Below, one piece after another: positions 47,636-56,936 of a stretch of DNA of 64,000 nucleotides. The stretch covers positions 124,001-188,000 of the forward strand of contig NZ_JSEO01000004.1 of NCBI RefSeq assembly GCF_001624705.1, in the 5' to 3' direction. This stretch comes from Marinomonas sp. SBI8L. GTDB lineage: Bacteria > Pseudomonadota > Gammaproteobacteria > Pseudomonadales > Marinomonadaceae. A program made the translations under genes and the position numbers. The first letter of the stretch is position 1; each line of letters begins with the position of its first letter. A model generated the notes under the pieces. That model saw only the letters and a list, made by a program, of their open reading frames with translations. It searched no databases and was not told the origin of the DNA.

Positions 47636-48727
47636 TTAAATACGGAAGCCTGTTTCAGTATCAAAAACAGAACATTTTGTTACCTCTATCTGAACTTGAA
47701 CAGAATCACCTTTTGTAAAAATTTGATCCGAGTTAACACAATGAGACAAAGTCTGATTAGCACTAAATTTAGACCATATCAGAGTTTCTGACCCCATAGG
47801 CTCAACTAATTCAATCATTCCACTAAAAACATTTTTAGCCTGCTCACAACCACCCCGAACAACAATATTCTCTGGGCGAACACCCAAAGTAACTTTCTGC
47901 CCTTCCATAGGTGAATTGATAAATTGATAGTCACTTACATCTATCAAAATATCTGAAGAGATAAAGGTTATCCCTCCTCCTTTTTTACTCAACCTCCCCT
48001 CAAGACAGTTCATCCCAGGCGACCCTAAAAATGTCGCAACAAACAAGTTTGCAGGTTTATTGTATACATTGTAAGGCGTATCTAACTGCTGAATAATGCC
48101 ATCTTTCATAACTGCGATACGGTCAGCAAGAGTCAAGGCTTCAATTTGATCATGAGTTACATAAATCATTGTCGATTTAAGTTTCTGATGTAACTTTTTA
48201 ATTTCTAACCTCAGCTCAGCTCTTAATTTTGCATCTAGATTTGATAAAGGCTCATCAAAAAGATAGATACTTGCGTCCCTGACTAAGGCGCGGCCAATAG
48301 CAACCCTTTGACGCTGCCCTCCCGAAAGAGCAGAAGGTTTTCGTTTAAGTAAAGGCTCCAACTGTAATAGCTTTGCCGCCCAATTCACTTTTTCTTGGAT
48401 AATCTTTTTTTCAACTCCAGCAATTCTTAATCCAAATGACATATTCTTCTCAACTGTCATGGTTGGATAAAGAGCATAAGATTGAAACACCATACCAATA
48501 CCGCGGTCTTTAGGGTCTGTCCAAGTTACATCTTTACCATCAAAATGAATGGACCCTCCACTCGTATCAATAAGACCACCAATAGCATTTAACAAAGTAG
48601 ATTTGCCACACCCTGAGGGTCCAAGCAATACAATAAATTCACCGTCCTCTATTGATAAATCCAGTTGATTAAGAATAAATGTTGTGTCATAGCTAATGTC
48701 TAGCTTATTAATATTTACGTTTCCCAT
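47636..48727 (-). CDS. Sugar ABC transporter, ATP-binding protein (MalK/UgpC type)
   Basis: A 363-aa ATPase with Walker A (GPSGCGKSTLLN), signature LSGGQRQRVAIGRAL, Walker B (IYLFDEPLSNLDAKLR), and a C-terminal TOBE/regulatory domain (LGVRPENIVV). This layout is typical of CUT1 carbohydrate importers. The ATG at 48727 follows AAAGGAT. The frame open further upstream lies within the permease gene. Confidence 0.95.
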   Translation of the reverse strand: MGNVNINKLDISYDTTFILNQLDLSIEDGEFIVLLGPSGCGKSTLLNAIGGLIDTSGGSIHFDGKDVTWTDPKDRGIGMVFQSYALYPTMTVEKNMSFGLRIAGVEKKIIQEKVNWAAKLLQLEPLLKRKPSALSGGQRQRVAIGRALVRDASIYLFDEPLSNLDAKLRAELRLEIKKLHQKLKSTMIYVTHDQIEALTLADRIAVMKDGIIQQLDTPYNVYNKPANLFVATFLGSPGMNCLEGRLSKKGGGITFISSDILIDVSDYQFINSPMEGQKVTLGVRPENIVVRGGCEQAKNVFSGMIELVEPMGSETLIWSKFSANQTLSHCVNSDQIFTKGDSVQVQIEVTKCSVFDTETGFRI

Positions 48728-48731
48728 GAGA

Positions 48732-49637
48732 CTATCCTTTAACTGATCCAGAGGCGATACCGCGAACAAACCAACGTCCTGAAGCGACGTAGATAATTAG
48801 AGGTACAAGTGAAGTGAGAATTGTGGCAGCCATATTTACGTTATAGGCTCGCTCACCAGTGGTGGTATTAACTATATTATTCAGTTGTACAGTCATAGGG
48901 AGATTATCATTGCCAGCAAAGACCAAGCCGATCAAAAAGTCATTCCAAATGTTTGTCACCTGCATAATGACAGCCACAATGATGATAGGAGTCGACATAG
49001 GTAGCATGATAATAAAAAATACCTTGAAGAATCCTGCACCATCAATTCTTGCTGCATTAAAGAGCTCTATTGGCAAGGTACTGTAATAATTACGGAATAA
49101 GAGAGTCATGATGGGCATACCAAAAATAACATGCGAAACAACAACCCCTGTTAAAGTCCCATAAATCCCAATTTCCGCGTACACCCTTATAAGTGGATAA
49201 ATAAAGACCTGATAAGGAATGAAAGCTCCTAGCAATAGGCAAGCAAACAAAATATTTGCACCCTTTATCTTCCAAAACGATAAAGCATAGCCATTAATAG
49301 CTCCAAACATCACTGAAATAATCACACTTGGAATAAGAATTTGAACTGAATTCCAGAATCCTACCTGTAAACCATTACACTCTAGCCCAGTACAAGCACT
49401 ACTCCATGCCACTTTCCAATAGTCCCAACTAACATCTTGAGGCAAAGCAAAAATGGATGACAAACGAATTTCATCAAGCTCTTTAAAAGAAGTAACTAAC
49501 ATGACATACAGGGGAAGCAGAAAGAACAGCGCAGTAACGAGCAAAAAGCCATAAATACCTATTCGTCCCCATTGCATCTGAATGGAGGAAGCCCGCTTTG
49601 AGGCAAACTTCAAATTTGTAGGTGAAATTGATAACAT
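48732..49637 (-). CDS. Sugar ABC transporter, permease (MalG type)
   Basis: A 301-aa permease with six helices. The EAA loop is ELFNAARIDGAGFFKVFFIIMLPMSTP. The gene overlaps neither neighbour but is within 4 nt of both, showing tight coupling with the other permease and the ATPase. Confidence 0.93.
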   Translation of the reverse strand: MLSISPTNLKFASKRASSIQMQWGRIGIYGFLLVTALFFLLPLYVMLVTSFKELDEIRLSSIFALPQDVSWDYWKVAWSSACTGLECNGLQVGFWNSVQILIPSVIISVMFGAINGYALSFWKIKGANILFACLLLGAFIPYQVFIYPLIRVYAEIGIYGTLTGVVVSHVIFGMPIMTLLFRNYYSTLPIELFNAARIDGAGFFKVFFIIMLPMSTPIIIVAVIMQVTNIWNDFLIGLVFAGNDNLPMTVQLNNIVNTTTGERAYNVNMAATILTSLVPLIIYVASGRWFVRGIASGSVKG

Positions 49638-49640
49638 AAA

Positions 49641-50534
49641 TTACCTACCTTGTTTCTTGATGTAATTTGAATATATAAAAGGAGCAATCAAACATAGAAT
49701 GGTAGTTAACATGACAGTAGACGCGGCAGTAGCAATACCAATATTGGCACGCTCAAACAAGTTATCCATAATGAACTTTGCAGGCACTTCACTTGCAACT
49801 CCTGGTCCGCCTCCTGTCATAGCAACCACAACATCATACATTTTGATAATGCTGATAGATAACAGAACCACTGTAGTAATAATCATAGGACGCAGCATTG
49901 GAAGAATAATACTGATATACACTCGCCACGCAGGAATACCATCGATTTTTGTCGCCTTCCACAAATCTTCATCGATACCGCGAAGTCCAGCTAATAGCAG
50001 CGCCATGACTAAACCAGCTCCCTGCCAAACAGCTGCAATGACAACTGTATAAAGCACCATGTCAGGGTTAACTATCCAGTCAAATTGGAAAGAGTCCCAC
50101 CCTAATGCTTGAACCGTTTTTTGAACACCTAACTGAGGATTAAAAATCCATTGCCACACTAAACCAGTCACAATAAACGACATAGCATAAGGAAATAAAA
50201 AAACAGTACGAAAGAAGCTTTCTGCTTTAATTTTTTGATCGATAAAAATAGATAAAAGAAATCCCAGAACAAAACAAATTACTAAAAACAAGAAGGCAAT
50301 AAGTAATAAATTCTCTAATGATGATATCCAGCGGGAAGTGTTAAAAAGTCGCTCATACTGAACAAAACCAACAAAATCATTTTTTGGTAGCATACGTGAG
50401 CTACTAAATGATAAACGAACAGACCAGAACATGGTTCCCATGTAAGCAACAAACACAGTTAATGCCATAGGCAATGCCGCTATATAAGCCAATAAGTTAC
50501 GCTTAAAATGCATTTGAATAGCGATTACATTCAT
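49641..50534 (-). CDS. Sugar ABC transporter, permease (MalF type)
   Basis: A 297-aa permease with six membrane segments. The EAA loop is EDLWKATKIDGIPAWRVYISIILPMLRP. It forms the importer channel with the next gene, and an 84-nt gap with a stable hairpin separates it from the binding-protein gene. Confidence 0.93.
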   Translation of the reverse strand: MNVIAIQMHFKRNLLAYIAALPMALTVFVAYMGTMFWSVRLSFSSSRMLPKNDFVGFVQYERLFNTSRWISSLENLLLIAFLFLVICFVLGFLLSIFIDQKIKAESFFRTVFLFPYAMSFIVTGLVWQWIFNPQLGVQKTVQALGWDSFQFDWIVNPDMVLYTVVIAAVWQGAGLVMALLLAGLRGIDEDLWKATKIDGIPAWRVYISIILPMLRPMIITTVVLLSISIIKMYDVVVAMTGGGPGVASEVPAKFIMDNLFERANIGIATAASTVMLTTILCLIAPFIYSNYIKKQGR

Positions 50535-50581
50535 TTTTCACCCCTTTAAAGTGGCTAGTAAATAAAACAATAGATAAGAAT

Positions 50582-50611
50582 GGAGACACAAACAATGTGT
50601 CTCCCCCCCCC
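50582..50611 (-). terminator. Intercistronic stem-loop with a nine-base C/G run
   Basis: GGAGACACA/TGTGTCTCC (50582-50590, 50596-50604) forms a perfect 9-bp stem just downstream of the binding-protein stop. It is preceded on the minus strand by nine consecutive G residues (plus-strand C at 50603-50611). There is no strong T tract, so the likely role is stabilising the upstream mRNA. Confidence 0.6.
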
Positions 50612-50618
50612 TAAACTA

Positions 50619-51845
50619 CTAGCCTTGTAAAGCCTGTGAAAGAATCTTTACAGCTTTTTTAGAAGACATATCCCTACTATTCCATACTTCTGTAATCGCA
50701 TCTTTCACAGAACCATAACGATAGGACTCCATAAGCATTGAGCCATCAGGAACTTGACGAGATTCATCCCTTAAGATTCTTGAACCTAATTGAGCACATC
50801 GCCCCATACTGGAAACATCAATATCAGTTCGAACAGGAATTGAGCCTTTCAATCGGTTAAACCTAATCTGCGTTAAAGGTTTAAGCATAGTTTCGACCAG
50901 CTTCTCTTGAGCGAGTATTTGCTGCTTATCCTCTGTTTTAGGGAAAACAAAAACATCTCCACCCACTATATATAATGAGTCATCACCTAATCCTGCAAAG
51001 CAGCCATAATCCCTATTTGGTCTTTTCTTAGCTTGGGTAAACTCTCCTTTAGCCCAATCCCCCATCACTTGTATACCTGCTTTATCATTAATCACTAGAC
51101 TGGTTGTATCATTCCAGTTTCTGCCTGGAGAGCCAGAATCCACATAAGGTTTAAGTTTCAAAAAAGTATCTACAACCTTATGAAATTCAGGAGAGTTAAG
51201 CGTTTTAGCATCTCGTTTTTTTAATACATCAAGATAAAGCTGTTTGCCGCCCACATTGCTTAAAACAGCCATAAAGAGCAGATTCTCCTGCCACTTTTGC
51301 CCACCTAAAGCTAACGGAATATAACCAGATGCTTTCAATTTATCTAAAGCTGCAAAGAGCTCATCAATAGTCTGTGGCTCTGTAGCAATCCCAGAATCAT
51401 TAAAGGCTTTTTTTGAATACCAAAACCAAGTAGGCATGTGGATATTGACTGGAGCCGCATAATAATGTCCATTCACTTTGATGGCATCTAAGGTCGGCTT
51501 TGGTAGGATTTCATCCCAGTCATTTGAGATAGCGATGGAATCTAAATTATTCAGCATTCCTTCAGCAATCATTTCATGATATTGCTGTGATGTATTAAAG
51601 AGTGCAGCCGTAGTAGGAGATCCGCCTATCATACGATTTATTGCCGCACTTCGTGCATTTGAACCACCAGCAACAGCACTATCTTTCCAACTTCCGCCTT
51701 CTGCTTCATAGGCGTCTGCCAATACTTTTATTGCGGCAGACTCACCACCGGATGTCCACCAATGCATAACCTCGGCTTCTTCCTTAGCGACTAGAGGGGT
51801 TGCGGCTAAAGAGATAGCTGCAGAAAGCATCATTATCTTAATCAT
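50619..51845 (-). CDS. Sugar ABC transporter, substrate-binding protein
   Basis: A 408-aa CUT1-type binding protein. The start is the ATG at 51845 behind AAAGG, followed by a signal peptide (IKIMMLSAAISLAATPLVA-KEEAEV, cleavage near residue 20). The mature protein opens VMHWWTSGGESAAIKVL, which is characteristic of glucose/oligosaccharide-binding proteins of this class. It is the first gene of the operon ending in gntK. The ligand is inferred, not seen, to be an oligosaccharide or aldonic sugar. Confidence 0.92.
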   Translation of the reverse strand: MIKIMMLSAAISLAATPLVAKEEAEVMHWWTSGGESAAIKVLADAYEAEGGSWKDSAVAGGSNARSAAINRMIGGSPTTAALFNTSQQYHEMIAEGMLNNLDSIAISNDWDEILPKPTLDAIKVNGHYYAAPVNIHMPTWFWYSKKAFNDSGIATEPQTIDELFAALDKLKASGYIPLALGGQKWQENLLFMAVLSNVGGKQLYLDVLKKRDAKTLNSPEFHKVVDTFLKLKPYVDSGSPGRNWNDTTSLVINDKAGIQVMGDWAKGEFTQAKKRPNRDYGCFAGLGDDSLYIVGGDVFVFPKTEDKQQILAQEKLVETMLKPLTQIRFNRLKGSIPVRTDIDVSSMGRCAQLGSRILRDESRQVPDGSMLMESYRYGSVKDAITEVWNSRDMSSKKAVKILSQALQG

Positions 51846-51904
51846 AGCGGTACCTTTATTTCTCATTTTTGTTCTTATGGAGTATTTAAGTTAGCACTCT
51901 TTTT

Positions 51905-51932
51905 TAATTTATGGAACCGGTTCCATAAATTA
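51905..51932. promoter_or_regulatory. Perfect 28-bp palindromic operator, probable LacI-family site
   Basis: The core TGGAACCGGTTCCA is flanked by symmetric AT arms. Every position from 51905 to 51932 pairs with its complement. It lies 60 nt upstream of the binding-protein ATG and about 180 nt upstream of the LacI-type gene. The central CCGG is typical of LacI/GntR-family operators. Confidence 0.85.
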
Positions 51933-52109
51933 TTTTAAACTCTACTTTTTTAAAGATTATTTATGTACTTTATCTTATTGTTTTCTATTAATTTAATGAG
52001 TAATAAATTTTTTATAAAAATTAAAACCTGTAAAAAACACTATAAAACTAGCATTTTAGATCTTATAATGGAGAAAAATTGTAGATTAAAACATCAAAGG
52101 CTTTGAAAT

Positions 52110-53114
52110 ATGGCAACAATTAAAGATGTAGCAAAACTAGCAGGAGTTGGTGTTGGAACTGTTTCCAGATATCTATCAGGAAAAAGCTCAATCTCCAGTA
52201 AATCAGGTGATAAAGTTGCTGCAGCTATGGCTGAACTAAACTACCGACCAAACAGCATGGCAAGATCCTTATCATCAAAAAAATCAAACATCATCGGTTT
52301 ATGGGTCCCTTCTTTCTCTGGGTCTTTTCATCGAAAAATGCTGCAAACTATTGAGCGAGAATTACGTAAGCGAGATAAACACATCATTTTAGCAAATGCA
52401 GAAGATAGCAGCTCAGACAAGGAACGTATTGATTGCCTAAACTACCTAATTGAGCGAGATTGTGACGGCATACTGATGTCTTGTCCGGAATTATCCGTAT
52501 TTGAATTAGCTAAAATTGAAGCTCGCTACCCCAAAGTCGTTTTTATTAATCGCGACATAGAAGATTTGGCCGAAAAAGCATTTAGCACCAACCATTATCA
52601 AGGAGGTCGTTTAGCCGCAAAGCATTTAGTTGAACTCGGCCATAAAAATATAGCCATAGTTACTGGCCGAATGAACGCACAGGACGCCCAAAGCAGACAT
52701 AAGGGTTTCATAGATGAGCTGCTAGCTTCTGACATTGAAGTCGACCCAAACCTAATAGAGTCAGGAGGCTATAGTTTCCAACAAAGTATGGAAGCAACTG
52801 AGCTGCTAATAAGTAAAAAGAAGCCATTCACAGCGTTATTTTGTTCAAATGACAATAGTGGCATGGCTGCTATTTCCAGCCTAACCAAACATGGATTTAA
52901 AGTAGGAAAAGACGTTTCTGTTATTGGCTATGATGACATAGACCTAGCAGAGTTCACATCCCCCCCTATGACAAGTATTAACATTCCACTTGAAGCAATC
53001 TCACGTAATGCTTGCCATCAAATTTTGAATCTATGTTATGGGGAGACTCACGCCATACAAAACAAGTTTGAGCCAACCCTATCCATTCGTGAATCAACTC
53101 ATTCAATTCTGTAA
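52110..53114 (+). CDS. LacI-family transcriptional regulator
   Basis: A 334-aa repressor. The N-terminal helix-turn-helix ATIKDVAKLAGVGVGTVSRYLSG and hinge ELNYRPNSMARSLSSKK precede a periplasmic-binding-like effector domain (IIGLWVPSFSGSF, then SVIGYDDIDLAEFTSPPMTS near the end). It is divergent from the ABC operon and 66 nt upstream of the GH94 gene on the same strand. It should control both through the palindrome at 51905-51932. Confidence 0.93.
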   Translation: MATIKDVAKLAGVGVGTVSRYLSGKSSISSKSGDKVAAAMAELNYRPNSMARSLSSKKSNIIGLWVPSFSGSFHRKMLQTIERELRKRDKHIILANAEDSSSDKERIDCLNYLIERDCDGILMSCPELSVFELAKIEARYPKVVFINRDIEDLAEKAFSTNHYQGGRLAAKHLVELGHKNIAIVTGRMNAQDAQSRHKGFIDELLASDIEVDPNLIESGGYSFQQSMEATELLISKKKPFTALFCSNDNSGMAAISSLTKHGFKVGKDVSVIGYDDIDLAEFTSPPMTSINIPLEAISRNACHQILNLCYGETHAIQNKFEPTLSIRESTHSIL

Positions 53115-53180
53115 TCAAATAGTGCTGACAAAAGAGAGTCATAAAACTTAATTTTACATTTAAACCCAGAGGGTATTTAG

Positions 53181-55538
53181 ATGACAATGTACATTGAAGG
53201 CGGTAAACGTTTTTTATTAAATGATCCCAAATTAGTCCCAAACTCTGCAGGCTACTTATGGAACAAACACATGATGATTCATATGAACTGTCAAGGTTAT
53301 GCCGTTGCGCAGTATATGAACCCAGAACCTAAAAAATACGCCCATGCCCCAAATTTAACTGCCAAAAGCTTTATGCAACCAGAGCAACCTTACTTTGCCA
53401 ACCACCCGGGTAGATTCTTTTATATACGAGATGATGAAACTGGAGACATGTTTTCAGCGCCTTACGCTCCTATGAAAACACCTTTGCAAAGCTTTGAGTT
53501 TCTCCCAGGGCTAAACGATATTTGTTGGAGAGTTAAAAACCAAGACATTTCTCTCGAGATAACACTCACTCTCGGAGAACAATCTCAAGCTGAGCTTTGG
53601 CATGTTAAGGTGATCAATTCAAGTAATTCAAAGCGTAAGTTGTCATTAGTCCCCTATTTTCCTGTAGGTTATATGTCATGGATGAATATGGGAGCACATT
53701 ATGACCACAAGCTTAAAGCTGTTGTTTGCACCTCAATAACTCCCTATCAAAAACTCGAAGACTATGAAAAAAACAAACACCTTAAAGACATAACTTACTT
53801 TGCTAGTGACTGCACACCAAATCACTTTGAAACAAGCGGTGTTCGATTTGAAGGACTAGGAGGTCTCCATAACCCAGATGCTTTAAGTGACCTAGCTACA
53901 CTATCAGATCAAGACTGCCACTATGAGATGCCAGCATGTGCAATGCAATTTCAAGTTAACCTAAAAAAAGATGAATCCAAGGAGTTTAACTTTGTCTTTG
54001 GGCCAGCTTTAGACAAAGAAGAAATTCAATCGGTTATATCTCAAACTCTAGGTGAGCAGAAGCAAGAGCAAATTCTTAACTACACAAACTACATTCAGTC
54101 TGGCCGTGGTGTAATAAAAATAAACACACCAGATGACTCCTTAAATCATTTCATTAACCATTGGCTTCCGAGACAAGTCTTTTATCACGGCGATACCAAC
54201 CGTCTCACCACAGACCCTCAAACACGAAATTACCTCCAAGACGGCATGGGAATGGCATATATTGATAGCTCAATTACTAAGAAAGTTATCCTTACTTCTC
54301 TATCACAACAAAAACACGATGGAGAAATGCCAGACGGAATACTACTAACTCCTGAGGCAAAATTTAATTATATAAACCAAATTCCTCATACAGATCATTC
54401 TGTCTGGTTAGCGCTTATTGTCGAAGCTTATCTTAATGAAACAAACGACTGGGATATACTCAATGAGCAGGTTTCATGGGTAGACTCTCAAACAAGAGAC
54501 ACAGTGTTAGAACATATTAACAGGGCCATGGATACAATGTGTCAAGCGCGTGATAGCAGAGGCTTGCCCTATATAGATCAAGGTGACTGGTGTGATCCCA
54601 TGAATATGGTAGGTCATAAAGGAAAAGGGGTTTCTGGCTGGCTAGCACAAGCGTTAAGTGTTGCACTACAAACATGGATTAGAGTTTCCAAAGAAGGTAA
54701 CAATCCAAACAAGATTCGCCATTACCAATCAATAATTGATCAGCTAGCAAGCATTACAGAAACCTTCTTATGGCAAGGTGACTGGTATGCACGAGGAATT
54801 ACCGATGACGGCATAACTTTTGGCATTCCACAGGACAAAGAAGGCCGTATCTTCCTCAACACACAAAGTTGGGCATTTTTAGCCAACATGCCAAATAACG
54901 AACAAAAAGAGCGCATGCTAAAAGCCATTGACGAACAACTTGATACGCCTTTTGGTGTAATGTTATGCGCTCCAGCTTTTACAGGTATGCGAGAAGATAT
55001 AGGTAGAGTAACTCAAAAATGGCCTGGGTCAGGAGAAAATGGCTCAGTATATAACCATGCCGTTGCTTTCTATGCCGCCAGTTTGTACAAAATTGGAGAG
55101 CCTGATAGAGCGTTTAATACATTACGTAAAATGATTGCAGACCCAAACTGTGAAACCTTTACCCAAAGAGGTCAGTTGCCTATATATGTTCCAAACTACT
55201 ACCGTGGTGCGTACTATCAATATCCAAGTACTGCAGGGCGCTCAAGCAATCTCTTTAATACTGGTACAGGAGCTTGGTTCTATCAAATGATCATTGAAGA
55301 GATGTTTGGCCTCAAGGGCTGTAATGATGGCTTAGAAATCACACCCAAATTGCCAAAAGCTTGGCCAGAAGCAAGCGCTAAACGCCTGTTTCGAGGTGCT
55401 AGCTTAAGCATTCACTATATTAGAGTAAAAGAAAGCTCTGAATGCAGTATTAGGCTTGATGGGAGAGCGCTAGATTCTAATGTGGTTAAAAACATTGAAT
55501 CTGGAAAACAATATTTTGTAGAAGTAAGGTTTAAATAA
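53181..55538 (+). CDS. GH94 family glycoside phosphorylase, probable cellobionic acid phosphorylase
   Basis: A 785-aa GH94-type protein with an N-terminal beta-sandwich and a C-terminal (alpha/alpha)6 barrel. GLPYIDQGDWCDPMNMVGHKGKG near 460-482 holds the general-acid Asp of the GH94 DW(N/C)D motif (residues 469-472). The length matches cellobionic acid phosphorylases rather than the much longer beta-1,2-glucan enzymes. The distinction from cellobiose or chitobiose phosphorylase rests partly on context. The locus includes a gluconokinase, which is needed only if one product is gluconate. The reaction would be cellobionate plus phosphate to glucose-1-phosphate plus gluconate. Confidence 0.75.
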   Translation: MTMYIEGGKRFLLNDPKLVPNSAGYLWNKHMMIHMNCQGYAVAQYMNPEPKKYAHAPNLTAKSFMQPEQPYFANHPGRFFYIRDDETGDMFSAPYAPMKTPLQSFEFLPGLNDICWRVKNQDISLEITLTLGEQSQAELWHVKVINSSNSKRKLSLVPYFPVGYMSWMNMGAHYDHKLKAVVCTSITPYQKLEDYEKNKHLKDITYFASDCTPNHFETSGVRFEGLGGLHNPDALSDLATLSDQDCHYEMPACAMQFQVNLKKDESKEFNFVFGPALDKEEIQSVISQTLGEQKQEQILNYTNYIQSGRGVIKINTPDDSLNHFINHWLPRQVFYHGDTNRLTTDPQTRNYLQDGMGMAYIDSSITKKVILTSLSQQKHDGEMPDGILLTPEAKFNYINQIPHTDHSVWLALIVEAYLNETNDWDILNEQVSWVDSQTRDTVLEHINRAMDTMCQARDSRGLPYIDQGDWCDPMNMVGHKGKGVSGWLAQALSVALQTWIRVSKEGNNPNKIRHYQSIIDQLASITETFLWQGDWYARGITDDGITFGIPQDKEGRIFLNTQSWAFLANMPNNEQKERMLKAIDEQLDTPFGVMLCAPAFTGMREDIGRVTQKWPGSGENGSVYNHAVAFYAASLYKIGEPDRAFNTLRKMIADPNCETFTQRGQLPIYVPNYYRGAYYQYPSTAGRSSNLFNTGTGAWFYQMIIEEMFGLKGCNDGLEITPKLPKAWPEASAKRLFRGASLSIHYIRVKESSECSIRLDGRALDSNVVKNIESGKQYFVEVRFK

Positions 55539-55574
55539 ACTCTTACCTAGAAACACATTTAAACATCTATCTAA

Positions 55575-55610
55575 CTCCCTACCTATAAACATTAATGAAT
55601 AGGTAGGGAG
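55575..55610. terminator. 12-bp hairpin between the GH94 gene and codA-like gene
   Basis: CTCCCTACCTAT (55575-55586) and its exact complement (55599-55610) enclose a 12-nt loop in the 108-nt gap between the convergent genes. There is no strong T tract on either side, so it is probably a weak or factor-assisted terminator. Confidence 0.55.
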
Positions 55611-55646
55611 AAATGAGAAATACAGAAGATTACCTTCCATAAAACA

Positions 55647-56900
55647 CTAAAAATACTTCCCAGTAATTACCCTAGCTGGCTCTCTTTGCATTATGGTTTT
55701 GCCATCTTTCACTGAGAGCAGCACTTCACCTTGTTTGCGAATTACGCTATAGTCATCTTCACCATCCAATAAAATAAAGCTTGCAGGCTTACCTACTTCA
55801 ATGCCGTAAATATCTTCTATGCAGAGGGTTTTAGCACTGTTGTCCGTTATGAGACTCAAGGAGGTGCTGAAGTCTTGATAACCCATCATTTGACAAATAT
55901 GTAAGGCAAAATCCAAGGTGCGAAGCAGCTTGCCATTCCCAAGGGAATACCAAGGATCAAAAATAGAGTCTTCACCAAGGCATACGTTGATACCTGCGGC
56001 ATTAAGCTCTTTAACTCGCGTCACGCCACGGCGTTTAGGGTAGGTATCAAACCGACCTTGCAGGTGAATACTTTCTGTTGGACAAGAAACAAAGTTAATG
56101 CCTGAATTTTTCAATAAACGAAAGAGTTTAGAGCAGTAGGCATTATCATATGAATGCATGGCTGTGGTGTGGCTTGCCGTTACCCTGTGCCCCATCTTAT
56201 TAAACAGGGCTTCACAGGCAAGCAGTTCTAAAAAGCGTGAATTAGCATCGTCGGTTTCATCACAATGCACATCGATTAACCTGTCGTATTTCTGGGCTAA
56301 TTCAATGATTTTTTTGACCGAGGCCTCACCTAATTCACGAGTATATTCAAAGTGTGGAATGCCACCTACCACATCTGCGCCAATTTCTAGCGCTTCTATC
56401 ATGAGGTCTAAACCACCTTCATAAGAGAGCAATCCATCTTGTGGAAAAGCCACCACCTGAATATTGATTTTATCTTTTAATTCATCACGAATTGCACAAA
56501 GTGTTTTCACACCAATCAAGCTTGGATCTGTGGTATCTGCATGGGTTCTGACATGTTGCACGCCATTTTCAACAAGTAGCTCTAGGGTTTGATAAACTCG
56601 GCTGCGAATATCTTCTTCATTGAGCATGGGCTTGCGCTCACCCCAACGCTCTATTCCCTCAAACAAGGTACCTGAGTTATTCCAATTGGGCTCACCAGCA
56701 GTTAATGCTGCATCAAGATGAATATGAGGCTCTACAAAAGGCGCGCAGGCAAGCTTGCCTTTTGCATCAAATACGCCGTCATGCTGGGGCAAGTCAAGGT
56801 AGTCATGTTGAACATCAATTGAGGTAAATTTTCCATTTATTATTTTAATTCTGTGAAGTTCTATTTTACCACGTAAACGGGCGTTAATCAGTTCCTTCAT
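55647..56900 (-). CDS. Cytosine-deaminase-like amidohydrolase (CodA family, altered substrate residue)
   Basis: A 417-aa metal-dependent deaminase that tracks E. coli CodA along its length: PFVEPHIHLD (metal His), LFEGIERWGERK, VVAFPQDG, IPHFEYTRE, VHCDETDD (His and catalytic Glu), TASHTTAMHSY. The E. coli Asp313-Asp314 pair appears as GEDSIFDPWY, so the metal Asp is kept but the neighbouring substrate-contact Asp is Ser. I use the ATG at 56900 behind GAGGGA. It is 36 nt downstream of a BASS-type transporter gene. It may deaminate a pyrimidine-like compound other than cytosine. Confidence 0.82.
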   Translation of the reverse strand: MKELINARLRGKIELHRIKIINGKFTSIDVQHDYLDLPQHDGVFDAKGKLACAPFVEPHIHLDAALTAGEPNWNNSGTLFEGIERWGERKPMLNEEDIRSRVYQTLELLVENGVQHVRTHADTTDPSLIGVKTLCAIRDELKDKINIQVVAFPQDGLLSYEGGLDLMIEALEIGADVVGGIPHFEYTRELGEASVKKIIELAQKYDRLIDVHCDETDDANSRFLELLACEALFNKMGHRVTASHTTAMHSYDNAYCSKLFRLLKNSGINFVSCPTESIHLQGRFDTYPKRRGVTRVKELNAAGINVCLGEDSIFDPWYSLGNGKLLRTLDFALHICQMMGYQDFSTSLSLITDNSAKTLCIEDIYGIEVGKPASFILLDGEDDYSVIRKQGEVLLSVKDGKTIMQREPARVITGKYF

Positions 56901-56936
56901 ATTTTCCCTCATGACTTCTTTGTATTAATTAAATAG

